A stretch of DNA of 64,000 nt from Alphaproteobacteria bacterium (GTDB taxonomy: Bacteria > Pseudomonadota > Alphaproteobacteria > Caulobacterales > Hyphomonadaceae): assembly GCA_009909065.1 (NCBI GenBank), contig JAAANZ010000027.1, positions 27,764 through 91,763 of the forward strand, given 5' to 3'. The position numbers were made by a program, and so were the translations under genes. Within the stretch, counting starts at the first letter, position 1; each line of letters starts with the position of its first letter. Below the pieces are notes generated by a model, which did not search any database, was not told the DNA's origin, and was given only the letters and a program-made list of their open reading frames with translations. Positions 44,759-55,354 of this stretch are shown here, one piece after another.

Positions 44759-45568
44759 ATGAGCGTTTCATTCGACAATCTCTTCTCGGTCGCCGGCAAG
44801 ACGGCGCTGGTCACGGGCGGCTCGCGCGGGATCGGCGAGATGATCGCGGCCGGCCTTCTGGCGAACGGGGCGAAGGTCTATATCTCCTCGCGCAAGGCCG
44901 AGGCCTGCGAGGAGACCGCCGCGCGGCTCAGCGAGACTTATGGCGGGGAATGTATCGCGCTGCCGGCCGATCTTTCGCAGGTGGCGGGTTGCGAGAGCCT
45001 CGCCGAGCGCCTGTCCGAGCGCGAGGACCGGCTCGATATCCTGATCAACAATGCCGGGGCGGCCTGGGGCGCGCCGATCGAGGAGTTTCCCGAAATCGGC
45101 TGGGACAAGGTGATGGATACGAATGTGAAGGGCGTCTTCTTCCTCACCCAGAAATGCCTGCCGCTGCTGCGCGCGGCGGCCAGGAGCGAGAGCCCGGCGC
45201 GGGTGATCAATATCGGCTCGATCGACGGGCTGAAGAGCGCGCGCTTCCAGACCTTCTCCTATGGCGCGTCCAAGGCGGCGGTGCATCACCTGACGCGCTT
45301 CCTCGCCTGCCACCTGACCGAGGAGAAGATCCTGTGCAACGCCATTGCGCCGGGGCCGTATCCGACCTGGATGCTGTCGACCGGTGTCGGCTATGGCGGC
45401 GAGACCGAAGGCGTGGACTGGGAGGCGGTGGGCGAGGGCAATCCGTCCGGCCGGGTCGGCGCGCCGGAGGACATTGCCGGGCTCGCCATCTTCCTGTGTT
45501 CGCGCGCGGGGGAATATGTCGTCGGACAGGTGATCGCCAGCGATGGCGGGGTCGTCGGCACGAGCTGA
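44759..45568 (+). CDS. short-chain dehydrogenase/reductase
   Basis: A 269-residue classical SDR with TGGSRGIGEMIA (cofactor), NNAGAAWGAP, INIGSIDGLK and YGASKAAVHHL (Tyr/Lys pair), ending in VIASDGGVVGTS. The sequence is of the type annotated as 3-oxoacyl-ACP reductase or glucose/gluconate dehydrogenase-like, but the context is catabolic. An ideal AAGGAGG ribosome site precedes ATG 44759. It is followed by the Baeyer-Villiger monooxygenase after 132 bases; the SDR could make the ketone that the monooxygenase uses. Confidence 0.88.
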   Translation: MSVSFDNLFSVAGKTALVTGGSRGIGEMIAAGLLANGAKVYISSRKAEACEETAARLSETYGGECIALPADLSQVAGCESLAERLSEREDRLDILINNAGAAWGAPIEEFPEIGWDKVMDTNVKGVFFLTQKCLPLLRAAARSESPARVINIGSIDGLKSARFQTFSYGASKAAVHHLTRFLACHLTEEKILCNAIAPGPYPTWMLSTGVGYGGETEGVDWEAVGEGNPSGRVGAPEDIAGLAIFLCSRAGEYVVGQVIASDGGVVGTS

Positions 45569-45700
45569 GCGGGCCTTGGCGCAAACGGTTTGACCGGTTT
45601 GTGAGAGCCGACTACACTTATTCGGGCAGAGATAACAGAGGCCGCGGGCCGGGCCGACCGGCGAGCCGCGCGGTTGACACATCGAGGGAGGATGGCGCTC

Positions 45701-47524
45701 ATGGCCGATACGATCCATGCGGGCCGGGACGGTACGAGCGTGCCGAGGGACTTTGACCCGGACAAGCTGCGCGAAAAATACCGCGCCGAGCGCGACAAGC
45801 GCCTGCGCGAGGATGGCAATGAGCAGTATGTGGAGGTGAAGGACGCCTTCGCCCATTATGTCGAGGATCCCTATCTCACCGAGCGGATCGAGCGTGCGCT
45901 GCTCACTGACGAGGTCGATGTGGTGATTGTCGGGGGCGGCTTTGGCGGGCTCATCGCCGGGGCGCGGCTGAAGGAAGCCGGGGTGAAGGATATCCGCCTG
46001 ATCGAGAAGGGCGGGGATTTCGGCGGCACCTGGTACTGGAACCGCTATCCCGGTGCGGCCTGCGATATCGAGAGCTATATCTACCTGCCGCTGCTGGAGG
46101 AGACCGGCTATATGCCGGTGGAGAAATACTCGCGCGAGCCGGAAATCTATGAGCATTCCCGGCGCATCGCGACGCATTACGGGCTCTATGAGAAGGCCTG
46201 CCTGCAGACCGAGGTGACGGCGGCGGAATGGGACGAGGCGGCCCGGCGCTGGATCATCCGCACCGATCGCGGCGACGCCATGAAGGCGCGGTTCCTGATC
46301 ATGTCGAACGGGCCGCTCAACCGCCCGAAACTGCCCGGTATTCCCGGCATCGAGACGTTCAGGGGCCACAGTTTCCACACCAGCCGCTGGGATTATGCCT
46401 ATACCGGCGGGGATGTGCGCGGCGGGCTCACCGGCCTCGCCGACAAGCGCGTCGGCATCATCGGCACCGGTGCGACCGCGGTGCAGTGCGTGCCCCATCT
46501 CGCGGAAGGGGCAAGGCATCTCTATGTTTTCCAGCGCACGCCCTCATCGGTCGACAAGCGCGGTGACAGACCCACGGACTGGGACTGGGCCGGCAGCCTT
46601 GAGCCCGGCTGGCATCAGCAACGGATGGAGAATTTCAATTCGTTGGTGTCGGGCCTGCCGGTGGGCGAGGATCTGGTCAGGGATGGCTGGACGGACATCA
46701 TCCGCAACCTGATGATCAAGTTCATGAATGGCGAGGTGAAGGCCGACGATCCGGCCCAGCTCGAAACCATGATGGAGCTGGCCGATTTCGAGAAGATGGA
46801 GGAGGTGCGCGGGCGCGTTGATGAGGTGGTCAGCGATCCCACCGTCGCCGAGGCGCTGAAGCCCTGGTATCGCCAGTTCTGCAAGCGGCCCTGCTTTCAT
46901 GACGACTATCTCAGGGCCTTCAACCGGGATAATGTCACCCTCGTCGATACGGACGGGAAGGGTGTCGAGGCGATCACCGAGCATGCCGTGATCGCCAATG
47001 GCGAGACTTATGAGCTCGATTGCCTGGTCTACGCCACCGGCTTCGAGGTCGGCACGGGATATACAAGGCGGGCGGGCTATGACGTGACCGGTGAGGGCGG
47101 CAAGAGTTTCGCGGAGGAATGGGAAAAGGGCATTCGCAGCCTGCACGGACTGATGGTGCGCGATTTCCCCAACATGTTCATCCTCGGCGGGCCGCAGGGC
47201 GGCTTCACCGCGAATTATCCGCACAATCTGTCCGAACAGTCCGAGCATGCCGGTTATATCATCGAGGCGGCGCTGGCCCGCCAGGCCAGCCGGGTCGAGC
47301 CGACCGCCGAGGCCGAGGCGGCCTGGGTCGACACGATCATCGAGAAGGCCCGCCTGCGCGAGAAATTCCTGTCGGAATGCACGCCGGGCTATTACAACAA
47401 TGAGGGCAAGCCGTCAGAACGCGCCGCGCGCGCCTCGTTCTATGGCGCCGGCTCTCCGGAATATTTCGCGATCCTCGCGAAATGGCGCGAGAGTGGCGCA
47501 CTGGAGGGGCTGGAGATCGCGTGA
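45701..47524 (+). CDS. Baeyer-Villiger-type flavin monooxygenase
   Basis: A 607-residue class B flavoprotein monooxygenase. FAD motif VIVGGGFGGLIAGARL (about residues 70-85), the NADPH-binding GTGATAVQ, and the Baeyer-Villiger fingerprint F-x-G-x3-H-x3-W as FRGHSFHTSRW (near 218-228) are all present; YPGAACDIES is also typical. It inserts oxygen next to a ketone to give an ester or lactone. The 60-residue extension before the FAD domain is seen in cyclododecanone/steroid-type enzymes. ATG 45701 has GAGGGAGG nine bases upstream; an ATG at 45692 is too close to it. Confidence 0.93.
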   Translation: MADTIHAGRDGTSVPRDFDPDKLREKYRAERDKRLREDGNEQYVEVKDAFAHYVEDPYLTERIERALLTDEVDVVIVGGGFGGLIAGARLKEAGVKDIRLIEKGGDFGGTWYWNRYPGAACDIESYIYLPLLEETGYMPVEKYSREPEIYEHSRRIATHYGLYEKACLQTEVTAAEWDEAARRWIIRTDRGDAMKARFLIMSNGPLNRPKLPGIPGIETFRGHSFHTSRWDYAYTGGDVRGGLTGLADKRVGIIGTGATAVQCVPHLAEGARHLYVFQRTPSSVDKRGDRPTDWDWAGSLEPGWHQQRMENFNSLVSGLPVGEDLVRDGWTDIIRNLMIKFMNGEVKADDPAQLETMMELADFEKMEEVRGRVDEVVSDPTVAEALKPWYRQFCKRPCFHDDYLRAFNRDNVTLVDTDGKGVEAITEHAVIANGETYELDCLVYATGFEVGTGYTRRAGYDVTGEGGKSFAEEWEKGIRSLHGLMVRDFPNMFILGGPQGGFTANYPHNLSEQSEHAGYIIEAALARQASRVEPTAEAEAAWVDTIIEKARLREKFLSECTPGYYNNEGKPSERAARASFYGAGSPEYFAILAKWRESGALEGLEIA

Positions 47525-47591
47525 GACCGGGAGGCCCTGTCCGGGGTCACGCGCCTTGCTCATGCTTGCCCCGGCGGGCCAATCGCACTAA

Positions 47592-48917
<1,326 letters not shown>

Positions 48918-49007
48918 GGCGAAGCAAGGGATCCGGCGCAAGGCGGTTCTCTGCGAGGCCTTCTCGGCGTAAACAGGACGTTAACCGCGCAGCGGGCAGG
49001 GAGGGGC

Positions 49008-49295
49008 ATGACCTCGCGCCTTGCTGCTTTCGGGCTGGCCGCCCTGATGCTGTATTTCGCCTTCCATGCCTTTGCCGGCGAGACCGGGCTGGGCCACTGG
49101 AGCGACATGCAGGCGCGGCTGGCGGAGAAACGCGCCGAACTTGACAAGCTGGAGGCCGATATCGCGGCCCTCGAACGCGATATTGAACGCCTGCGCCCGG
49201 AAAGCGTTGACCCGGACTATATCGAGCGCCTGGCGCGTGAAAAACTGGCTTTCGTCTATCCCGGTGAGCTCATCCTTGTCACCGAGGATGAGTAG
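49008..49295 (+). CDS. ftsB: FtsB/DivIC-family septum formation protein
   Basis: A 95-residue bitopic membrane protein. One N-terminal helix (LAAFGLAALMLYFAFHAFAG) is followed by a coiled coil (AEKRAELDKLEADIAALERDIERL) and the conserved PDYIERLAREKLAFVYPGE end typical of FtsB/DivIC. It would join FtsL and FtsQ in the divisome periplasm. It lies between eno and pdhA, as in related genomes, about 90 bases from each. Confidence 0.9.
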   Translation: MTSRLAAFGLAALMLYFAFHAFAGETGLGHWSDMQARLAEKRAELDKLEADIAALERDIERLRPESVDPDYIERLAREKLAFVYPGELILVTEDE

Positions 49296-49386
49296 CCGGC
49301 GCATTCCATGCGTTTACGCATAGGGGAATTGACTGGACTGCCCGATCCTGCTGCGACACACTCGGAAAAAACGGGTTGGAACCTAA

Positions 49387-50400
49387 ATGGCGAAATCGAC
49401 GAAGAAGACGCGGGACCCTGTCGAGGCGACCGCCAAGAAACAGCTCATCGACCATTATCGCGCGATGCTGCTGATCCGCCGCTTCGAGGAGCGGGCCGGC
49501 CAGCTTTACGGCATGGGACATATTGCCGGCTTCTGCCACCTTTATATCGGGCAGGAAGCTGTCGTGACCGGCATGCAGGCCGCCATCGGCGAGGGCGACC
49601 AGGTGATCACGGGTTATCGCGACCATGGCCACATGCTGGCCTGCGGCATGGACCCCAGGGGCGTGATGGCGGAGCTGACCGGCCGGATCGACGGCTATTC
49701 GAAGGGCAAGGGCGGGAGCATGCACATGTTCTCTCGCGAGAAGAACTTTTTCGGCGGCCACGGCATTGTCGGCGCGCCGGTCCCGCTCGGCACCGGGATC
49801 GCCTTTTCCAACCGGTACAAGGAGACCGACCGGGTCTGCCTGACCTATTTCGGTGACGGTGCGGCCAATCAGGGCCAGGTCTACGAGGCGTTCAACATGG
49901 CCTCGCTCTGGGACCTGCCGGTCGTCTATGTGATCGAGAACAACCAGTATGCCATGGGCACCTCGGTCGAGCGCGCCTCGGCCGAGACCGAGCTTTACAA
50001 GCGCGGTATCAGTTTCGAGATCGAGGGCGAGGAAGTCGACGGCATGGATGTGCTGGCGGTGAAGGCGGCCGGCGAGAAGGCTTTGAAATACGCCCGCTCC
50101 GGCAAGGGGCCGTATATTCTGGAAATGAAGACCTATCGCTATCGCGGCCACTCCATGTCCGACCCGGCGAAATACCGCAAGCGTGAGGAAGTCGACGATG
50201 TGCGCGAGCATCGCGACCCGATCGAGAGCCTCAAGGCGCGCATGCTGGAAGCCGAAAAGGCCAGTGAGGACGAGCTCAAGGAAATCGACAAGGAGATCAA
50301 GGCGCGGGTCAAGGACGCCGCCGATTTCGCGCTGGAAAGCCCCGAACCCCCGCCCGAGGATCTCTGGACCGATGTCCTGATCGAAGAGGAGACGGCCTAG
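49387..50400 (+). CDS. pdhA: pyruvate dehydrogenase E1 component, alpha subunit
   Basis: A 337-residue E1-alpha. The thiamine-diphosphate motif GDGAANQGQVYEAFNMASLWDLPVVYVIENN is complete, and RYRGHSMSDP contains the regulatory-serine-type loop. With PdhB it decarboxylates pyruvate and passes the acetyl group to the lipoyl arm of E2. It is preceded by ftsB. The MAPEG gene begins at the very next base after its stop, so translation is likely coupled. Confidence 0.97.
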   Translation: MAKSTKKTRDPVEATAKKQLIDHYRAMLLIRRFEERAGQLYGMGHIAGFCHLYIGQEAVVTGMQAAIGEGDQVITGYRDHGHMLACGMDPRGVMAELTGRIDGYSKGKGGSMHMFSREKNFFGGHGIVGAPVPLGTGIAFSNRYKETDRVCLTYFGDGAANQGQVYEAFNMASLWDLPVVYVIENNQYAMGTSVERASAETELYKRGISFEIEGEEVDGMDVLAVKAAGEKALKYARSGKGPYILEMKTYRYRGHSMSDPAKYRKREEVDDVREHRDPIESLKARMLEAEKASEDELKEIDKEIKARVKDAADFALESPEPPPEDLWTDVLIEEETA

Positions 50401-50805
50401 ATGCCCCTTGAACTGTCCTATCTCACCGCGAGCATCGCCGTTTATGGCGTGATGATCCTGGTCCAGGCCGCAGTTTCCAACCTCTCGCATGGGGCCGCAA
50501 GCCTCGCGGGCGCGCGTGACCGGCTTGGCGCGGATAGCCTGATGGAAGCGCGGGCCAAGCGCGCCAGCCAGAACATGGTCGAGGCGCTCTTGCTGTTCGC
50601 CCCGCTCGTGCTGGTCGCGCATGCGACCGGGCGGCTGAATGAAATGACCGAGCTTGGCGCCGGCCTGTTCCTCGGCGCGCGCATCGCCTATGCCCCGCTC
50701 TACTGGCTTGGCGTGCCCTGGCTGCGCTCCCTGGCCTGGGCGCTCGGCTTTGTCGGCACATTGCTGGTCTTCCTGCAGGTCCTGCCGTTTTCGGGAGGCG
50801 CGTAA
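50401..50805 (+). CDS. MAPEG family membrane protein
   Basis: A 134-residue protein with four membrane helices and the MAPEG pattern: [23 protein letters not shown] and [22 protein letters not shown]. Members in eukaryotes are eicosanoid/glutathione enzymes; bacterial ones are mostly uncharacterised. It is inserted directly between pdhA and pdhB, starting one base after pdhA and ending one base before the pdhB ATG, so it is expressed with the complex. The reason for the association is not known to me. Confidence 0.87.
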   Translation: MPLELSYLTASIAVYGVMILVQAAVSNLSHGAASLAGARDRLGADSLMEARAKRASQNMVEALLLFAPLVLVAHATGRLNEMTELGAGLFLGARIAYAPLYWLGVPWLRSLAWALGFVGTLLVFLQVLPFSGGA

Positions 50806-50806
50806 G

Positions 50807-52204
50807 ATGTCCGTCGATATTCTCATGCCCGCCCTTTCGCCGACCATGGAGGAAGGCACGCTGTCGAAGTGGTTGAAACAGGAGGGCGACACGATCGAGA
50901 GCGGCGACGTCATCGCCGAGATCGAGACCGACAAGGCGACGATGGAAGTCGAAGCCGTAGACGAGGGCACGCTGGCGAAGATCCTTGTCCCGGAGGGCAC
51001 CGAGGGGGTGAAGGTCAATGCCGTCATTGCTCTACTGGCAGAGGAAGGGGAAACCCCCGATTCTGTCGAGGCGAAGGGCAATGGCGCGGCGGCGACAGGA
51101 TCGGCGGCTGAAGAGCCGGGGCCGGCCGGGCCCGCTGAACGGAGCGAGGCGGCCCCGGAACCGGCCGGAAGGCCGCGGATCGAAACGGGCAATGACCCGC
51201 AGATCCCGGAAGGCACCGGCTTCACCGAAACGGCGATCCGCGACGCCCTGCGCGATGCCATGGCCGAGGAGATGCGCCGCGACGAGACCGTCTTCGTGAT
51301 GGGTGAGGAGGTCGCCGAATATGAGGGCGCCTACAAGGTCACGCGCGGCCTTCTGGACGAGTTCGGGCCGAAGCGTGTGGTGGACACCCCGATTACCGAA
51401 CATGGCATTGCCGGGCTTGGCGTCGGTGCGGCCTTTGGCAGGCTCAAGCCCGTGGTCGAGTTCATGACCTGGAATTTCGCCATGCAGGCGATTGACCATA
51501 TCATCAACTCGGCGGCCAAGACCCTGTACATGTCCGGCGGCCAGATGGGCTGCCCGATGGTGTTTCGCGGGCCGAACGGCGCCGCGGCCCGTGTCGGGGC
51601 CCAGCACAGCCAGGATTACAGCGCCTGGTATGGCCATGTGCCGGGGCTGAAAGTTGTCGCACCGTATGATGCGGCCGATGCCAAGGGCCTCCTGAAGGCC
51701 GCCATCCGCGACCCCAACCCGGTCGTCTTTCTGGAGCATGAGCTGCTCTATGGCGAGAGTTTCCCGGTGCCGGACCTGGAAGATTATGTCCTGCCCATCG
51801 GCAAGGCGAAGCTCCGCCGCGAGGGGCGCGATGTGACGCTGACGGCGCATTCGCGCATGGTCGGCTTCGCGCTGGAAGCAGCCGAACAGCTCGCTTCGGA
51901 AGGCATCGAGGCCGAGGTGATCGACCTGCGCACCCTGCGCCCGCTCGACACCGACACTGTGGTCGAGAGCGTGAAGAAGACCAATCGCCTTGTCAGCTGT
52001 GAAGAAGGCTGGCGCTATTTCGGCGTCGGCGCGGAAATCTGCGCCACAGTGGTCAATGAGGCTTTCGACTATCTCGACGCCCCGCCGGCCCGCGTCCACC
52101 AGAAGGATGTGCCGCTGCCCTATGCCGCCAATCTCGAAGCCATGAGCCTGCCGGGCACGGAGGATATCGTTGCGGCCGCGCGGGCCGTCTGCGAGGGGAT
52201 GTGA
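50807..52204 (+). CDS. pdhB: pyruvate dehydrogenase E1 component, beta subunit with N-terminal lipoyl domain
   Basis: A 465-residue E1-beta. Residues 1-80 form a lipoyl domain ([20 protein letters not shown]; lipoylated Lys in [11 protein letters not shown]). A Pro/Ala/Glu linker follows, then the transketolase-like core from about residue 135 ([49 protein letters not shown]). A lipoyl domain fused to E1-beta is a known alphaproteobacterial feature. The start at 50807 follows the MAPEG stop (TAAG-ATG). Its lipoyl coding sequence is almost identical in DNA to that of pdhC. Confidence 0.97.
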   Translation: MSVDILMPALSPTMEEGTLSKWLKQEGDTIESGDVIAEIETDKATMEVEAVDEGTLAKILVPEGTEGVKVNAVIALLAEEGETPDSVEAKGNGAAATGSAAEEPGPAGPAERSEAAPEPAGRPRIETGNDPQIPEGTGFTETAIRDALRDAMAEEMRRDETVFVMGEEVAEYEGAYKVTRGLLDEFGPKRVVDTPITEHGIAGLGVGAAFGRLKPVVEFMTWNFAMQAIDHIINSAAKTLYMSGGQMGCPMVFRGPNGAAARVGAQHSQDYSAWYGHVPGLKVVAPYDAADAKGLLKAAIRDPNPVVFLEHELLYGESFPVPDLEDYVLPIGKAKLRREGRDVTLTAHSRMVGFALEAAEQLASEGIEAEVIDLRTLRPLDTDTVVESVKKTNRLVSCEEGWRYFGVGAEICATVVNEAFDYLDAPPARVHQKDVPLPYAANLEAMSLPGTEDIVAAARAVCEGM

Positions 52205-52216
52205 TAGGCTGAGCCG

Positions 52217-52792
52217 ATGAACATACAGCGCTCCTTCCCGCCCGATCAGGCAAGACCCGCCCGGTTCACCGCCCAAGCCTATGTCGAGGCGCGCGAGCTG
52301 ATCAACAGGCTGTTTGAGAAAACCGAGCTTCGCGACGGGGTTATTTACGAGATGCCAGCAGATGGGCCCCTGACGACAAAATGGAACAATGTCTTGCTGC
52401 GCTGGCTATACTCGTCGCTGGACGACGCGTTCATCATCACAGCCGACAAGACGCTACGCACCCTGGAAGACTGGGGGCCAACGCCTGGCATTTATGTTTA
52501 CTCCAGTGAGCATGACGAGTTTTCGGTCGGGGCGCGCAATGTCGCTTTGATCATAGACGTCTGCGACAGCAGGCTTTGCGATGATCCTGGCGAAAAAGCC
52601 GAAGCTTATGCTGAAGGAGGCGTGCGCGAATACTGGGTGATCGACCCGAAGGAAAAGCGCCTCTACGCCCATCACCTGCGCAAGGACGGCACCTATGGCG
52701 CGCCCGAGCAGATCGGCTTTACCGACTCGATTACCGCACAACACATCCCCGGCCTGACCTTGCGCATGGCCGACCTGCCGCGCCTGTCCTGA
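52217..52792 (+). CDS. Uma2 family (DUF820) endonuclease-like protein
   Basis: A 191-residue protein of the Uma2/DUF820 family, a PD-(D/E)XK-type fold. The pattern includes ELRDGVIYEMPADGPLTTKWNN at the front, an acidic residue before GIYVYSS, LIIDVCDSRLCDDPGEKAEAYAEGGVREYWVIDPKEKRLY, which is the family core, and a hydrophobic strand at the end. The usual P-D-I/L-V before the EV-x-S strand reads PGIYVYS, so one acid may be missing. Function of the family is unclear. It lies between pdhB and the DUF5076 gene, an unusual insertion in a pyruvate dehydrogenase operon. Confidence 0.8.
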   Translation: MNIQRSFPPDQARPARFTAQAYVEARELINRLFEKTELRDGVIYEMPADGPLTTKWNNVLLRWLYSSLDDAFIITADKTLRTLEDWGPTPGIYVYSSEHDEFSVGARNVALIIDVCDSRLCDDPGEKAEAYAEGGVREYWVIDPKEKRLYAHHLRKDGTYGAPEQIGFTDSITAQHIPGLTLRMADLPRLS

Positions 52793-52830
52793 CGCCCTCA
52801 GGCGCGCGGGCTGCACAAGGAGACAGTGAA

Positions 52831-53151
52831 ATGAGCGATCACCCGAATGCCCTCAAGCTTCCCGACGGCGTTACGCCGGGCGATGATGCCCAGGAAATGC
52901 TGCGCTTCTGGATTGCGAACAACCAGCCCGCAAGCCAGTTGTTTGTCGGAGGTGCGGACGCGGCCCGGGAGCCCGGCATGTGGGGCTTCATTCTTGCCGA
53001 TATCGCCAAGCATGTGGTCCAGACCCTGCGCGCTGACAATCCTGACGGGCCCGAGGCGCAGGCACTCCTTGAGCAGATCATGGCGAATTTCATAGAGCGG
53101 CTGAAGCACGATCCCGAGCTTGCCGCCGTCGTGACACGAACGGAAAGCTGA
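52831..53151 (+). CDS. DUF5076-like small protein
   Basis: A 106-residue soluble protein. It begins [20 protein letters not shown], then [20 protein letters not shown] and [16 protein letters not shown], a pattern I associate with the alphaproteobacterial family DUF5076, though from memory only. It is followed immediately (one base) by pdhC and preceded by an AAGGAGA ribosome site, so it is translated with the complex. Function unknown; its constant companionship with pdhC would suggest an accessory role. Confidence 0.7.
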   Translation: MSDHPNALKLPDGVTPGDDAQEMLRFWIANNQPASQLFVGGADAAREPGMWGFILADIAKHVVQTLRADNPDGPEAQALLEQIMANFIERLKHDPELAAVVTRTES

Positions 53152-53152
53152 A

Positions 53153-54544
53153 ATGGCGATCAATATCACAATGCCTGCCCTGTCGCCGACCATGGAGGAA
53201 GGCACGCTGTCGCGGTGGCTGAAACAGCCGGGGGACACGATCGAGGCCGGTGACGTCATCGCCGAGATCGAGACCGACAAGGCGACCATGGAAGTCGAAG
53301 CCGTAGACGAGGGCACGCTGGCGAAGATCCTTGTCGGTGAAGGAACTGAAGGGGTGAAGGTCAATGCCGTGATCGGCGTGCTGGCCGAAGAGGGCGAGGA
53401 TCCCGAGGCCGTCGAGGCACCGTCCGGCGGCGCGGCCAATGGCGCCGGGAACGGCGCGTCCGGCCAGGCCTCGCAGGCGCAAGCCGACGAACCCGAGGTC
53501 GAGACCGGCGGCGCTGCGCCCGGGGCCCCGGATCGCAGCGACGGCGATGGGAAATCCGCCCCGCAGCTGAGCGAAGGCCCGCTGGCCGAGGTCGGAAAGG
53601 GCGCCGATCGCATCAAGGCCAGCCCGCTGGCGCGCCGGATCGCAGCGATGGAAGGGGTCGACCTGAAAGCGCTCGGCGCCGGTTCCGGCCCGCATGGCCG
53701 CATCATCCGCAAGGATGTCGAGGCGGCCGCGAAAGCCGCGCCGGGCGAGCCACAAACCGCTGCCGGCGCGCCGTCAGGCTCGCGCGAGCTGACCGTGCGC
53801 CCGCCCGACAGCCTGATCCTGCCGCAGACCCTGGACGAGCGGGTCTATGACCGCGGCAGCTACGACCTCGTCTCACTTGACGGAATGCGCAAGACCGTGG
53901 CCCGCCGGCTGACCGAGAGCTTCATGCAGGTGCCCCACTTCCCGCTGGATGTGGATATCCGGCTCGACGCCCTGCTCGCCTTCCGAAAGAAGATCAATGC
54001 CAATGCGCCCGAAGGCGTGAAGGTCTCGGTCAATGACATGCTGATCAAGGCCGCCGCGCTGGCCCTGATGGACGAGCCGGACTGCAATGCCAGCTACACA
54101 GACGAGGGCATTGCCTATCACCACCACGCGCATGTCTCCGTCGCCGTGGCGGTGGATGGCGGCCTGATCACGCCGGTCATCCGCCATGCCGAGCAGAAGG
54201 GGCTTTCCACCATCGCTGCCGAGATGCAGGACCTGGCCGAGCGCGCGCGTGACCGGAAACTGAAGCCGCACGAATACCAGGGCGGGACGTTCAGCCTCTC
54301 CAATCTCGGCATGTTCGGGGTCAAGTCCTTCGCCTCCATCATCAACCCGCCCGAAGGCATGATCCTGTCGGTCGGCGCCGGCGAGAAACGCCCCGTCGTC
54401 GGCGAGGATGGCGAGCTTGGCGTGGCCACCGTGATGAGCGTGACACTGACCTGCGACCACCGCGTCATCGGCGGCGCGGAGGGCGCGCGCTGGCTGGCGG
54501 CCTTCCGGCGCTATATCGAGACGCCCGAGGCGATGTTGCTTTGA
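53153..54544 (+). CDS. pdhC: pyruvate dehydrogenase E2 component (dihydrolipoamide acetyltransferase)
   Basis: A 463-residue E2. One lipoyl domain (residues 1-80, [11 protein letters not shown]), a Glu/Ala/Gly-rich linker, a peripheral-subunit-binding domain ([20 protein letters not shown] and [14 protein letters not shown], about 145-185) and the acetyltransferase core from about 230 to the end, with the catalytic [13 protein letters not shown] motif. It transfers acetyl groups to CoA and forms the complex core. Followed by two duplicated small genes and then lpdA. Confidence 0.97.
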   Translation: MAINITMPALSPTMEEGTLSRWLKQPGDTIEAGDVIAEIETDKATMEVEAVDEGTLAKILVGEGTEGVKVNAVIGVLAEEGEDPEAVEAPSGGAANGAGNGASGQASQAQADEPEVETGGAAPGAPDRSDGDGKSAPQLSEGPLAEVGKGADRIKASPLARRIAAMEGVDLKALGAGSGPHGRIIRKDVEAAAKAAPGEPQTAAGAPSGSRELTVRPPDSLILPQTLDERVYDRGSYDLVSLDGMRKTVARRLTESFMQVPHFPLDVDIRLDALLAFRKKINANAPEGVKVSVNDMLIKAAALALMDEPDCNASYTDEGIAYHHHAHVSVAVAVDGGLITPVIRHAEQKGLSTIAAEMQDLAERARDRKLKPHEYQGGTFSLSNLGMFGVKSFASIINPPEGMILSVGAGEKRPVVGEDGELGVATVMSVTLTCDHRVIGGAEGARWLAAFRRYIETPEAMLL

Positions 54545-54584
54545 TGTTCTGATTGCCTTAGGGGTTGGGGGAAGGGAGTTCGCC

Positions 54585-54833
54585 ATGTCCGAGCCGGAAT
54601 ACCAGACGCTGGAAGTGCTGAAACGCATTCAGTCTGAACTGACCGCGATCAGGAGCGAGGTCGGCGACAATAAGCGCCTCCTTGAGGAGGCCGTTGAGGA
54701 GCGCGAAGCCCTGGCGGGCTATATCACACATGCGGTCGGCCTGAGTTCGGAAACCCGGGTCGACATCGACATGATCCGCAAGGAGATCAAGGAAATGCAG
54801 GCGCGCATCCGGGCGCTGGAAGACGCGCAGTGA
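54585..54833 (+). CDS. small coiled-coil protein, copy 1
   Basis: An 82-residue, highly charged helical protein: MSEPEYQTLEVLKRIQSELT, then VEEREALAGYITHAVGLSSE, and a heptad-rich end (IRKEIKEMQARIRALEDAQ). It probably forms a coiled coil. I know no function. It is a diverged duplicate of the gene at 54940, sharing the start (Glu-x-x-TLEVL), the mid-section (ITHAVG versus VTFAMG) and the RxDI...LKALxARxxALEx end. Located between pdhC and lpdA in the same direction. Confidence 0.65.
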   Translation: MSEPEYQTLEVLKRIQSELTAIRSEVGDNKRLLEEAVEEREALAGYITHAVGLSSETRVDIDMIRKEIKEMQARIRALEDAQ

Positions 54834-54939
54834 GGGGCGTGGCTATAGTTGGAGGCGCTCCAACGCCAAGTCGAGATGTTTGAGGTGACATTGATTTGAG
54901 GTTCTTTGCCTTAAGGTTCAGAGAGAACAGAGGTTCGCC

Positions 54940-55188
54940 ATGGCCGGGCCGGAAGACCAGACGCTTGAAGTTTTGCAGGAACTGCGCACGGGTTTTGACG
55001 CCGTGAAAGCCACGCTTGCCGAACATACGGCGCGCTTCGACCATCTCGACGAGCAGATCGAGGCGATGGCGGACTATGTCACTTTCGCCATGGGCAAGGG
55101 CGGCGAAAACCGGGCAGACATCGAAAAGATCAGCGAAGACCTGAAAGCCCTCACCGCAAGGGTGAAGGCGCTGGAGGAGGCGAAGTGA
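54940..55188 (+). CDS. small coiled-coil protein, copy 2
   Basis: An 82-residue paralogue of the preceding gene, exactly equal in length. It reads MAGPEDQTLEVLQELRTGFD, then HLDEQIEAMADYVTFAMGKG and ends LKALTARVKALEEAK. Heptad spacing again indicates a coiled coil. The two may pair with each other. The flanking bases are duplicated too, showing the copies arose by tandem duplication and then diverged while both frames stayed open, which suggests selection. Confidence 0.65.
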   Translation: MAGPEDQTLEVLQELRTGFDAVKATLAEHTARFDHLDEQIEAMADYVTFAMGKGGENRADIEKISEDLKALTARVKALEEAK

Positions 55189-55354
55189 GGGGCGTGGCTA
55201 TTGTGCGCCATGCCGAGACGCCCGAGGCGATATCGCTTTAGAATGCCGCGTTCCCGGCCGGAGCGCAGCGCAGAGCCGGGATCTGCCGGCTCAGGACTGA
55301 ACAGGAAGATCGCGGATCGTCGCGTGGCGACGTCCGGGACAATCGGAGCAAGTG

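Larger units (their letters stand above)
54518..55231. repeat. tandem duplication between pdhC and lpdA
   Basis: The segment carrying the first 82-residue coiled-coil gene recurs 355 bases later: the sequence TGAGGGGCGTGGCTAT after each gene (near 54831 and 55186) is identical and the start regions (TTCGCCATG...GGCCGGAA) match. In addition the 17-mer GAGACGCCCGAGGCGAT from the pdhC 3' end (54518-54534) recurs at 55215-55231, after the second gene. This is a tandem duplication with diverged copies. Confidence 0.75.
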
